NCBI GenBank assembly: GCA_963801715.1
Contig: CAWDGB010000007.1
Span: 248,001-312,000 of the forward strand
Direction: 5' to 3'
Origin: CAVVJA01 sp963801715
GTDB taxonomy: Bacteria > Actinomycetota > Actinomycetes > Mycobacteriales > Jatrophihabitantaceae
Length of the DNA: 64,000 nucleotides
Positions 1-8,055 of this stretch are shown in pieces. The position numbers were made by a program, and so were the translations under genes. Under the pieces are notes generated by a model. The model searched no databases. It saw nothing but the letters and a program-made list of their open reading frames with translations, and had not been told where the DNA came from. Positions within the stretch are counted from its first letter, which is position 1; every line of letters starts with the position of its first letter.

Positions 1-544
1 GCGGCGGAGATCCGATGCGGCGCAGAATCGCGAGCTGATCCTGGCGGCGGCGACGGCCGCGTTGGCCGAATCGAACCAGGTGTCGCTGAATGCCATCGCC
101 AAGCAGGCGGGGGTGGCCAACGCGACGCTCTATCGCCATTTCCCGACCCGGGAGAGCCTCGTCTTCGAGGTGTACCGGCAGGAGGTGCAGCAGGTCGTCG
201 ACGCTGCCGACCGGCTGCTGGCGACGCGAGCGCCGGCCGACGCACTGAGGGAATGGGTGCAGCGCCTGGCGCGATACGCGATGACTAAACACGGCCTCGC
301 CGATGCCCTGCGCACCGCAACCGGCCCGGGCACGACGCTGTTCGCCGAAACCTACGAGCTGATCGTCGCCGCGCTGGGCAAGCTGCTAACGGCCGCCGAA
401 CGCGCCGGCGTCGTCCGACCTGGCCTGGATCCGGACGACGTCATCCTTGCGCTCGCCGGCCTCTGGGAGATCGACCCGGCATCGGACTGGAAGACGCGGG
501 CCCGCCGGCTGTACGACCTCGTATTCACCGGGCTCAAGGCCTGA
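1..544 (+). CDS. TetR/AcrR-family transcriptional regulator, 5' end outside window
   Basis: The reading frame is already open at base 2, so the true start lies upstream of the window. The N-terminal helix-turn-helix is visible as ...SLNAIAKQAGVANATLYRHF, the classic TetR recognition helix ending in LYRHF. The remaining roughly 120 residues are a helical ligand-binding domain resembling the SbtR-type C-terminal domain (GPGTTLFAETYELI). TetR proteins normally repress a neighbouring efflux or catabolic gene in response to a small ligand. The regulated gene is probably upstream of the window, because the next gene downstream is convergent. The family call is secure; the ligand is unknown. Confidence 0.9.
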   Translation, partial: RRRSDAAQNRELILAAATAALAESNQVSLNAIAKQAGVANATLYRHFPTRESLVFEVYRQEVQQVVDAADRLLATRAPADALREWVQRLARYAMTKHGLADALRTATGPGTTLFAETYELIVAALGKLLTAAERAGVVRPGLDPDDVILALAGLWEIDPASDWKTRARRLYDLVFTGLKA

Positions 545-666
545 CGACCACGCCCACCGATCGCGGCGGTGATGCCGCGCAGGAGGCACGTCGTATCCGA
601 GCGATCCAGCCTGGCCCATCACCGCTCTAGGCTCCCCGGCCAGCGGCGGAGTCACTCAACCGCCTG

Positions 667-1548
667 TCAGTTGCGGTAGCTGCCGTGGCGGAACTCGTCG
701 ACTAGTCCTGGATGGGACGGGGCCCAGTCGAGCTCGGTTCGGGCCTTGGCTGCGGTGGTGCTCTGATCGAGGAGGAGGACGTCGGCGAAGTATTCGCCTA
801 GGCGTGCCCGAGCTTCTTCGTCGGAACCGGGCACGGCTCCTGGGGCGCCGGCTGCGACGGCGGCCGCCTCGGTGAGTTCGGCAACGGTTGAGTTCACTCC
901 ATCACCGATGACGTAGTAGCCACGAGCCGAGTCGTGTTCGACTACACGGCGGAAGAAGTCGGCCAGATCGGCAACGTGGACTGTCGACCAGTGCTGTTGC
1001 CCGGTGCCAAGCATGATCAAGTTTCCGGCGTCGTCTCGAGGTGAGCCCAGAAGGAGCCCGGGAATCCCTCCGCCGCCGTCGCCGTACGCGACACTGGACA
1101 CGATCACGACTCCGCGCATGTCTGTCGCATCGAGCACCCGACGCTCGATCGGTTGCCTCCATGCGACCATCGCGGGTGGGTTGAATGGGGACTCCTCGCT
1201 GATGGCCGGGTTGGTGCCGTAGATCCACACACCGCTGATGTGGAGGTAGGGCTTGCCGGTGCCAGCGAAGGCATCGATCGCCGCATCGACCACGGCCGAA
1301 TCCAGGTCTGCGCTGGTGGCGTCACCGGGGCTGGCGGTGTGGACGGCCCCGTCGGCAGTGCGCAGCGCGCTCACGACCGCCGGTCGATCGTAGAGGTCGA
1401 CGACGGTCGGTGTGGCGCCACGGGTGGCGACGATGTCCGCCTGAGCGTCGTCGCGGACGAGCGCCGTCACCTCGTGGCCGTGCTTGTGCAGTTCCTCTAG
1501 TACGTGAGATCCGATGAACCCGGTTGCACCGGTGAGTGCCACGTTCAT
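667..1548 (-). CDS. NAD(P)-dependent epimerase/dehydratase-like (extended or atypical SDR)
   Basis: The N terminus MNVALTGATGFIGSHVLEEL is a Rossmann fold with the TGxxGxxG dinucleotide motif of extended SDRs. About 293 residues follow, with a YGT segment and a typical C-terminal substrate lobe. An in-frame ATG lies 30 bases upstream, but I chose the start at 1548 because AGGAGG sits about 10 bases ahead of it. The substrate is unknown. The gene is divergent from a MarR regulator at 1792, and three copies of an ACTTGA-N4-TCAAGT type palindrome lie between them, so it is very probably the MarR target. Proteins of this type reduce or epimerise sugars or carbonyl compounds. Confidence 0.85.
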   Translation of the reverse strand: MNVALTGATGFIGSHVLEELHKHGHEVTALVRDDAQADIVATRGATPTVVDLYDRPAVVSALRTADGAVHTASPGDATSADLDSAVVDAAIDAFAGTGKPYLHISGVWIYGTNPAISEESPFNPPAMVAWRQPIERRVLDATDMRGVVIVSSVAYGDGGGGIPGLLLGSPRDDAGNLIMLGTGQQHWSTVHVADLADFFRRVVEHDSARGYYVIGDGVNSTVAELTEAAAVAAGAPGAVPGSDEEARARLGEYFADVLLLDQSTTAAKARTELDWAPSHPGLVDEFRHGSYRN

Positions 1549-1583
1549 GGCCAGTCGGCCTCCTGTCGGCATCGTCAACTATT

Positions 1584-1599
1584 ACTTGAAGACTCAAGT
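1584..1599. promoter_or_regulatory. MarR-type operator, copy 1
   Basis: ACTTGA-AGAC-TCAAGT is a perfect 6-bp inverted repeat with a 4-base spacer. It lies 36 bases ahead of the SDR start at 1548. A second perfect copy follows 30 bp away, about three helical turns, so two dimers could bind the same DNA face. That the adjacent MarR protein binds here is inferred. Confidence 0.75.
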
Positions 1600-1613
1600 G
1601 AACTCAACACATA

Positions 1614-1629
1614 ACTTGAAGTGTCAAGT
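1614..1629. promoter_or_regulatory. MarR-type operator, copy 2
   Basis: ACTTGA-AGTG-TCAAGT has the same arms as copy 1 and a perfect inverted repeat. Confidence 0.75.
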
Positions 1630-1757
1630 CACCGTGGCTCGCCCTTCACCTAGAGGTCGTCAGCAAATAGAGTTGCTAGGCGCTAGATCGGACTGAACTC
1701 TACTAGTCTCATGGTCCACGGAGCGCGAGCAGGCGTGGGTCGGAGCCACACTGGGTC

Positions 1758-1773
1758 ACTTGAATCGTCTAGT
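1758..1773. promoter_or_regulatory. MarR-type operator, copy 3 (one mismatch)
   Basis: ACTTGA-ATCG-TCTAGT matches the two other copies except for one base in the right arm. It ends 18 bases before the MarR start at 1792, which fits autorepression. Its position also argues against the upstream in-frame ATG at 1711 as the MarR start. Confidence 0.65.
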
Positions 1774-1791
1774 GACTGCTATTCTGATCAA

Positions 1792-2289
1792 ATGACTGGG
1801 AGAGCCCACCGCGGTGGCGAAGAGCCACCGGTCAAGTGGCTGACCGCCGCCGAACTGGACTCCTGGCTGTCCGTAGTGCGGCTGCTGACCTGGCTTCCCT
1901 GGTCGATCGATCAGCAACTGCAGCGTGACTCGAAGCTCCGAATGGTCGAATACCAAGTCCTGGCCATGCTGTCCACGAGTCCAGGGCGAACCATGCGGAT
2001 GAGCTCGCTGGCCGAGATCACCAACGCGTCACTGTCTCGGCTGTCGCACCTCGTCAAGCGCCTTGAGGGACGACGCCTCGTGCGCCGGGAACCCGATCCG
2101 ACAGACGGACGATTCACCAATGCCATCCTGACCGAGAAGGGCTTCCAGACAATCGTCGGAGCGGCGCCTAGACACGTGGCACACGTGCGATCGCTCGTCA
2201 TCGACGTCCTGTCACCAGAACAGCTACGACGCCTCGGCCGCGACGCGGACCGCATCGTGTCACGCATCGACACCTCCGGAATCAACTAA
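1792..2289 (+). CDS. MarR-family transcriptional regulator
   Basis: The protein has 165 residues with a winged helix-turn-helix. Visible motifs are MRMSSLAEITNASLSRLSHL (recognition helix) and LEGRRLVRREPDPTDGRFTN, where the DxR wing motif of MarR proteins appears as DPTDGR. Dimerisation helices lie at both ends. No clear Shine-Dalgarno precedes 1792, and a TATTCT hexamer lies 8 bases upstream, so a leaderless transcript is possible. The gene is divergent from the SDR gene ending at 667 and three related palindromes separate them. It is probably an autoregulated repressor of that SDR, released by an unknown phenolic or other small ligand. Confidence 0.9.
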   Translation: MTGRAHRGGEEPPVKWLTAAELDSWLSVVRLLTWLPWSIDQQLQRDSKLRMVEYQVLAMLSTSPGRTMRMSSLAEITNASLSRLSHLVKRLEGRRLVRREPDPTDGRFTNAILTEKGFQTIVGAAPRHVAHVRSLVIDVLSPEQLRRLGRDADRIVSRIDTSGIN

Positions 2290-2448
2290 CGCTGACACCA
2301 GCTGGACTGCTCCATACCGGCTCGAGCGTTGTGGTCCGCCGTCCCCCCGTACGTTCGGCGAGCTACCGGTGGCAGCGTGCGCGTAGGGGACCGACGTGAG
2401 GCGGGTGAGTCGCCGCGTGCACTGGCCGGGTAATCGTCGTAGAACTTG

Positions 2449-2874
2449 TTACCGGGTCAGCTGTGCCTTCATGGTAGCGATGTCGTAGTAGACGGCTTCT
2501 TGCCACAGGTCCGCGCCATCGAAACGAAACACCGCGCACATGTGGTAGGTAATGCGTCGGCCCGTGGCTGGAATCCCGTCGAAGTCAGCGGTGTGTGTCG
2601 ACGTCAGGCGCAGTTCGGTGATAACCGCGTCTTCAGCGTGATGAAGGTGCAGTACCTCAATCTTGAGGTCGCTGAGCGCTGCCAGGCCAGCGGTAAGCAT
2701 CGCGCTCACGGCTTCTTCGCCGATGAGGTCGCCGCCGAGAGTGTCACCGGAATAACTCACCCGACCAGGAGCGAATGTTCTCAAGACTGCGGCAACATCA
2801 CCGTCTTCCTCTGCGGCGAGGTGACGTTGCACGACTTGTTCGCGTATCGATCGTAGGTGGGATGTGTCCGTCAC
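2449..2874 (-). CDS. SnoaL/NTF2-like protein (ester cyclase-like)
   Basis: This 141-residue protein has the alpha+beta cone pattern of the NTF2/SnoaL superfamily: an N-terminal helix (REQVVQRHLAAEEDGDVAAVLRTF), then strands ending in a C-terminal YYDIATMKAQL helix. The start is GTG, preceded by GAGAGG. Relatives are polyketide cyclases, ester cyclases or binding proteins of unknown role. The catalytic residues of true cyclases cannot be assigned here. It lies 40 bases downstream of the small gene at 2915-3142 and may be co-transcribed with it. Confidence 0.75.
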   Translation of the reverse strand: MTDTSHLRSIREQVVQRHLAAEEDGDVAAVLRTFAPGRVSYSGDTLGGDLIGEEAVSAMLTAGLAALSDLKIEVLHLHHAEDAVITELRLTSTHTADFDGIPATGRRITYHMCAVFRFDGADLWQEAVYYDIATMKAQLTR

Positions 2875-2914
2875 GGTGACCTCTCATTGGTTGTCAGCAG
2901 CTAATAAGGCAGCT

Positions 2915-3142
2915 CTACAGAAGGTTGACCACGCCGACGGCGTCGAACCGCTTCGCGATGCGCTGATCTCCCAAGACTTCGATGACCAAGCGCGTGACGA
3001 TATCCGGGGCGGCGGCACCATCCTCGAGTCGCTTGTGCCGGATCTTCACCAGACGGCCCACGACGAATGTTTCGTCCTCGTGGTCGATCCTTACGGTCCT
3101 ATTGAGGTTGTCTGCGGTTAGCTCTGCGGCGCGGATCTGCAT
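2915..3142 (-). CDS. Small hypothetical protein, 75 residues
   Basis: I do not recognise this gene. It starts at ATG with AAGGAC about 9 bases upstream. The sequence (MQIRAAELTADNLNRTVRI...) alternates charged and hydrophobic residues and suggests a small beta-barrel or SH3-like fold rather than a membrane protein. It reads in the same direction as the NTF2-like gene after a 40-base gap. A real gene is likely because of the ribosome binding site and codon usage. Confidence 0.5.
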   Translation of the reverse strand: MQIRAAELTADNLNRTVRIDHEDETFVVGRLVKIRHKRLEDGAAAPDIVTRLVIEVLGDQRIAKRFDAVGVVNLL

Positions 3143-3282
3143 GCGGCCTGTCCTTGTCTGTTGAAACGAGAGTATGGGTCCATGGTGGCCGAAACAGGAG
3201 GTCGTTTGGCCTTGTCGGGCGTTCGGTCACCGAGGATCATGCTGGTGTCCGGTAGCCAATGGACACGGCGAGAGGAGAGGCC

Positions 3283-3717
3283 ATGGATTTCTCAGCCCAG
3301 CTCGAGGATCTGCAGAAGCGCGCCGCGGAGGCGAAAGCATCGGTGCAGGCCGCGGCCACGGAGTCGCGCGACAAGCTCCGGCAGCGCATCGACCAGGCCC
3401 AGGTCGACGCGAACCTGGCGATGAAGGACGCAAAGCAGCAGGCCGGTGAAGCCGCCGACCGTGCTCGAAGCAAGTGGGCCGAAATGAAGGCCGACGCGGC
3501 CGCCAAGATGGGCGATGTCAAGGCAAAGATCGACAAGCGTAACGATCAGATCGACGCCAAGATGGCGGTTCAGGACGCGGCCGATGCGGAAGCGGAGGCG
3601 ATGGACGCCATCGACTACGCCGATTGGGCTGTCGAGAATGCACGACTGCAGACCCTCGACGCGATCGACGCGCGTGCGTACGCCGAGGAGCGCGCCAAGG
3701 CCGCTGGCCTGTCGTAA
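3283..3717 (+). CDS. Alanine-rich coiled-coil protein
   Basis: The protein has 144 residues and almost every segment is a charged, alanine-rich helix (MDFSAQLEDLQKRAAEAK...). It has no membrane segment and no cysteine. I chose the start at 3283, not the in-frame ATG at 3259, because GAGAGGAGAGGCC lies immediately upstream. Similar uncharacterised cytosolic coiled-coil proteins are common in mycobacteria and other actinobacteria. The role is unknown; a scaffold or stress function is only a guess. Confidence 0.7.
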   Translation: MDFSAQLEDLQKRAAEAKASVQAAATESRDKLRQRIDQAQVDANLAMKDAKQQAGEAADRARSKWAEMKADAAAKMGDVKAKIDKRNDQIDAKMAVQDAADAEAEAMDAIDYADWAVENARLQTLDAIDARAYAEERAKAAGLS

Positions 3718-4000
3718 CGGGCGGTGCCGCGAGGGGTGGCGCCAGCGGAGCCTCAGGCGGCAAACCATCGGGTGACAGGCATATCAACCAAAGTTGGGGA
3801 ATTGTTCATCGTCCGGCCATTTGCGATGCGTGTCGCCCCTGCATCAGACTCCCGCCGCGGCCCTCGGGGAGGCGGACCTGGGGACAGCGTTTCATGATCG
3901 GCCGGGGGAACCCGCGCTGCGACTGGTCGGCTGATGAGTCGGGTCTGGCAGTAGCCAGGACGTAGCGTGCGTGCTCTGCCGACCTGCCTAAGGAGCCACC

Positions 4001-4774
4001 ATGCCGGTCCTTCCCGAACTCGCCGCGGCGCTCGCGTCCGGGACGGTCGAGGTCATCGATCTCACCGCGCCGTTGTCGAGCAGCACGCCGACCCTCCAGC
4101 TTCCGCCGCAGTTCGGCCAGACGGCGAAATTCGAGTTCGAGCAGATCAGCAACTACGACGAGCGCGGGCCGGCGTGGTACTGGAACAACTTCCGCACCGG
4201 CGAGCACACCGGCACGCATTTCGACGCCCCGTGCCACTGGGTCAGCGGCAAGGGCGGCGAGGACGTCGCATCCGTACCGCCACGGCGGCTGGTCGGGCCG
4301 GCGGCGGTGCTGGACTTCTCCGTGCAGGCCACGGAGAACCCGGACTTCCTGCTGGAGTGGGAGCACATCCGCGCCTGGGAGCGCGAGCACGGGCGGCTGC
4401 CGGAAGGCGGCTGGCTGCTGTATCGCACCGGATGGGACGCCCGGTCGCACCGGCAAGACGCCTTCCTCAACGCCGACGAGAACGGCCCGCACACCCCGGG
4501 CATCTCGATTGACTGCGCGCGGTGGCTGGCACACGAGTCGCCCGTCGTCGGTCTCGGCGTGGAAACCGTGGGCACCGATGCGGGCGCCGCAGCCGGGTTC
4601 GACCCGATCTTCCCGTCTCACACGTACCTGCACGGTGCCGGCAAGTACGGGCTGACCCAGTTGCAAAATCTCGCCCTGCTGCCACCGACCGGCGCGATCC
4701 TCATCGCGTCACCGTTGAAGATCCTCGGCGGCTCGGGCAGCCCGACCCGCGTCCTGGCGCTGGTCGAACGCTGA
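4001..4774 (+). CDS. Cyclase-family protein (kynurenine formamidase-like metal hydrolase)
   Basis: The 257-residue protein carries HTGTHFDAPCHW, the HxGTHxDxPxHF metal-binding signature of the cyclase/KynB superfamily (PF04199). These enzymes hydrolyse or cyclise amides and esters using zinc or manganese. An AAGGAG site precedes the ATG. The stop codon overlaps the ATG of the following thiamine-diphosphate enzyme (TGATG), so the two are translationally coupled and probably act in one pathway. This subfamily also occurs in catabolism of cyclic ketones and mandelate-like acids, so a specific kynB assignment is not justified. Confidence 0.85.
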   Translation: MPVLPELAAALASGTVEVIDLTAPLSSSTPTLQLPPQFGQTAKFEFEQISNYDERGPAWYWNNFRTGEHTGTHFDAPCHWVSGKGGEDVASVPPRRLVGPAAVLDFSVQATENPDFLLEWEHIRAWEREHGRLPEGGWLLYRTGWDARSHRQDAFLNADENGPHTPGISIDCARWLAHESPVVGLGVETVGTDAGAAAGFDPIFPSHTYLHGAGKYGLTQLQNLALLPPTGAILIASPLKILGGSGSPTRVLALVER

Positions 4775-6406
4775 TGACCGCGGCGCGGGCGGTCGGATCT
4801 GCCCTCGCCGGGCTGGGGATACGCCACGTCTTCGGTGTGGTCGGCTCGGGCAACTTCCACGTGACGAACGCCCTGGTCGCAGCGGGCGCTCGTTTCGTCG
4901 CCGCCCGGCACGAAGGCGGGGCAGCGACTATGGCAGACGCCTACTCGCGGATGAGCGGCACGGTCGCCGCGCTGACCGTGCACCAGGGTTGCGGCCTCAC
5001 CAATGCGATGACCGGAATCGCCGAAGCGGCCAAGAGCCGCACACCGTTGCTCGTGCTCGCTGCCGAGGTCACCGAGAAGCGCTCGAACTTCTACGTCGAC
5101 CAGGACGCGTTGGCCCATTCCGTCGGCGCGATCGCCATGCGCGTCGAGGCGGCCGAGGATGCCGTCGCTACTGCGGCCCGTGCGTATTACCTCGCGCGCG
5201 ACGACCGGCGCACCGTGGTGCTGAACCTTCCGCTCGCCGTTCAGGCGGCGCAGGCAGCCGGCCCGACGGTGTCAAACCAGCCGGAGCCCGCCACAGACAG
5301 AACCCGACGCTGCCGAGCTGTCCCGGCTCGTCGATGCGCTGACCCACGCGCAGCGTCCGGTATTCGTCGCCGGCCGCGGCTCGCGCGCCCCGGGAGCGCG
5401 CGAAGCACTTCTCGAACTCGGCGAGGCGTGCGGCGCACTGCTCGCCACGAGTGCCGTCGCGAAAGGGCTGTTCCATGGCAGCCCCTGGTCTCTCGACGTC
5501 TCGGGCGGGTTCGCCTCGCCGCTGGCCGCTCAGCTGATCCGCGACGCCGACCTGATCGTCGGCTGGGGCTGCGCGCTGAACATGTGGACGACCCGGCACG
5601 GCAACCTCATCGGGCCGGAGGCCTCGGTCGTGCAGGTTGACCTGGATCCCGGCGCGCTCGGCGCGCATCGTCCGATTCGATTCGGGGTAGTCGGCGGGGT
5701 CACACCAACCGCGCGGGCAGCAACCAGGGCAGTCATCGAGGTACAGATCGGTTACCGGAGGGAGCAGATTCGCGAAGAAATCCATCAGCGAATCCGATGG
5801 CGCGACGTCAAGTACGACGACACGTCGACTTCGGAGCGCATCGATCCGCGGACGTTGACCATCGCACTCGACGACATGCTGCCCGCCGAGCGAGTGATCG
5901 CCGTCGACTCGGGTAACTTCATGGGCTACCCGAGCATGTTCTTGTCCGTACCGGACGAGTACGGCTTCTGCTTCACCCAGGCGTTCCAGTCGATCGGGCT
6001 TGGCCTCGCGACGGCGATCGGCGCCGCGCTGGCCCAGCCGGACCGCTTGCCGATCGCCGCGCTCGGCGATGGCGGCGCGCTGATGAGCGTCGCCGAGCTG
6101 GACACCGTCCGGCGGCTCGGCCTGCCGATGATAGTGATCATCTACAACGACGAGGCCTACGGCGCCGAAGTGCACCACTTCGGGCCGGACGGGGTCGACC
6201 TGTCGACGGTGCGTTTCCCGCCCACGGACATCGCCGCGATCGGGCGCGGGTTCGGCTTCGATGCCGTCACGGTCACCCGCGTCGATGATCTGGCCGCGGT
6301 GCAGACGTGGCTCGACGGCCCGCGAGAGCGGCCGTTGCTGATCGACGCCAAGGTCACCGCTGACCGCGCATCGTGGTGGCTGGAGGAAGCCTTCCGCGGT
6401 CACTGA
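4774..6406 (+). pseudogene. Thiamine-diphosphate enzyme (acetolactate synthase/benzoylformate decarboxylase type), frameshifted
   Basis: The first part (MTAARAVGSALAGLGIRHVF..., with the catalytic Glu in AARHEGGAATMADAYSR) is the N-terminal pyrimidine-binding domain. It is in frame 1 up to about base 5290. The central domain and the C-terminal TPP domain (GDGGALMSVAELDTV to IIYNDEAYG, the GDG...N motif) continue in frame 2 from about 5300. The joined product would have about 544 residues, the normal family length, with nothing missing. A tandem ACAGACAG at 5293-5300 sits exactly at the break, and removing one ACAG restores a clean frame. The gene is either a recent loss by slippage or a sequence error. 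It is coupled to the upstream cyclase gene. The substrate is unknown, probably a 2-oxo acid or diketone. Confidence 0.85.
5293..5300 (+). repeat. ACAG tandem duplication at the frameshift
   Basis: Two adjacent ACAG units. The reading frame before and after them differs by +1, which equals one extra 4-base unit. Confidence 0.7.
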
Positions 6407-6607
6407 CCGGATGGGCCGACTGACCGCATCGCCTGCAGCAGCCGCGGACCCTTCCCGATCTTGTCCACTTGTCGGCACGCCAGAATCGTTGGCCATTGCT
6501 GACCTTCGTGCTCGTCGAACGGGATTATGTGGGCCGCGGCAAGCGTGCTTCGACCTTGGTGATCTCTCGGACGATGAGTGGAGCTGAGTTGTCCTGCCGT
6601 AATTCGG

Positions 6608-7652
6608 TCAGGTCGTGGCCGCGGCTTGGGCGTTCGGGATCGCCGGTGGGCCCCAGGGGACGGATGCTCCAGTGTTCAGGGCGACCGGAGTGCATAACAC
6701 GGCGCCGGGTGGGTTGTAGGAAGTGCGCAACCATTGGGCCGGGTATTGGAAGCCGCCCTTCGTAGTCGTTGTGAAGAGCGGATTCGAGAAGTCCGTGGAC
6801 GGCACCTGGGTGGATCCGGCCGGGTTGTTGGGGAAGTTGTTGACGTTGATGTTGGCGTAGGTCCAGTTGGCCGTGACGTAGGTCGTATTGGACGGGTTGA
6901 TGTAGGTGGGGGCAAGCAGCTGGTTGCCGGATGGCGCGCCAGCCCACAGGGCCGGCCCTTGTCCCTGCCCGAATCCGGAGCACCGATAGTTGGCCACGTT
7001 GTCCGCCGGCATGTTCTCCGGCAAATCCGGCAGCAACGCGTACATTCCCCACGCTGTCGGGAGGATGGCGCTGTAGCTCTGGCTGACGGCGTTGGCGTTG
7101 AGTGCTTGGGCCGCCGCGATGGTCGTGCTATTGGTCCAGCTCCACCCGTAGTTGGCGGCGTTCTTCTGGTGCATCTTCGTGTATACGGTGGTCATCTTGC
7201 CGACGTCGCCGAGCAAGATGTCTTCGAGTCGCAGCGTGACCTGAGAGTAGCTCTCGTTCTGATCGCTGATCTGGCCGACGAGATCGCTGACCTCCCCCCG
7301 CAGCACACCACGGGAGTCTCCGTTCGATGAGGACGGGGTCACGTCCTGGTCAAACTCGCCGACCGCGGACACCAGTCCGAGTGCGGTGCCGAGATCGCCG
7401 AGGCCGGTTGCAAAGGCGATCGCACCGGCGATGCTGCTCGCCTCGGTGAAGAAGTACACCCAGTCGAAGCTCGCCGTCCTCGAAGGCGGCTTAAGGCTCT
7501 TAAGAATGGTCTGATAGGTGCTCGTCACGTCGACATACTCGGTGGTGCCGGACGCGAACGGCTCCTGCAGATCGGCGATGAGGTGCTGCACGGAGTCGAC
7601 AGCCAGGAACTCGGAGTGCAATTCTTGCTGGACGGCGGTGAACTGATCTCCG
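6608..7652 (-). pseudogene. C-terminal part of an unrecognised, probably secreted protein
   Basis: From about base 7652 the minus strand encodes around 345 residues (DQFTAVQQELHSEFLAVDSVQ...). They are rich in Asn, Thr, Tyr and Trp toward the C terminus (NPSNTTYVTANWTYANINVN), a composition typical of exported actinobacterial proteins. A glycine/alanine-rich hydrophobic stretch (ASSIAGAIAFATGLGDLGTALG) may be a membrane or hinge segment. No signal peptide or start belongs to this piece. Its reading frame runs upstream into the body of an MMPL gene in a different frame, so it appears to be the surviving 3' end of a gene joined to an MMPL 5' end by deletion. Function unknown. Confidence 0.55.
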
Positions 7653-7844
7653 CACGATCTGCCCGGCGTAACCCCCCTGCGACGGGAACTCCTCCCGCAA
7701 CACCGAAAGCCCCCGCGCCGACTGACTACCAGGCACCGTGTAATCGTTATGAAACTGACCACCGAACACAGCCCGCAACCCCAACAACACCCCCAAAATG
7801 ATCACCCAAGCAACAACCACCTCCCACCGCCGCGAGCACACCAA
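7653..7844 (-). pseudogene. N-terminal fragment of an MMPL-family transporter
   Basis: The translation WEVVVAWVIILGVLLGLRAV followed by FGGQFHNDYTVPGSQSARGL is the standard N terminus of actinobacterial MMPL (RND-type) lipid exporters: first membrane helix, then the start of the first extracytoplasmic domain. Homology stops after GGYAGQIV at about 7653, and the sequence switches to an unrelated protein in another frame. The start is probably TTG 7844 or the adjacent GTG. An intact MMPL has 700 or more residues, so this cannot function as a transporter. The fragment is G/T-rich compared with its neighbours. Confidence 0.7.
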
Positions 7845-8001
7845 CCACCAACAACATCAAGAAAGGCATTCACAACCCACCCCCAACACCAACACTCACC
7901 CACCCGACACACTGGTGCCATCACGGGATTCCCCGTCCGATACGCAGCGACTGGGCCGATGATTCTGTCGTATTGACGATGACCTGCAGCAGGCCGAAAA
8001 T

Positions 8002-8019
8002 CCCTAGGGTCAATCCTAG
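8002..8019. promoter_or_regulatory. CTAGGG-type inverted repeat ahead of the MMPL fragment
   Basis: CCCTAGGG-TCAAT-CCTAG reads as CTAGG-GTCAAT-CCTAG, an inverted repeat resembling LuxR-type operators of the CTnGGGAnnTCCCnAG class described for PimM. It lies about 160 bases upstream of the MMPL fragment and between it and the subtilase gene. A closely similar site precedes the subtilase. Confidence 0.45.
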
Positions 8020-8055
8020 TCTTCGGCCGTCTCCAGGTGACCGATCCGTTGGGAG

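Noticed and set aside
3806..4666. 286-codon antisense frame over the cyclase gene
   Set aside because: The conserved HTGTHFDAPCHW protein is on the other strand; this frame is Arg/Gly-rich shadow.
4001..4774. Assigning kynB (kynurenine formamidase)
   Set aside because: The family signature is present but no kynurenine pathway gene is adjacent and the coupled gene is a ThDP enzyme.
5168..6496. 442-codon antisense frame over the ThDP enzyme
   Set aside because: It mirrors the GC-rich third positions of the real gene, has low-complexity charged sequence, no ribosome site and no family match.
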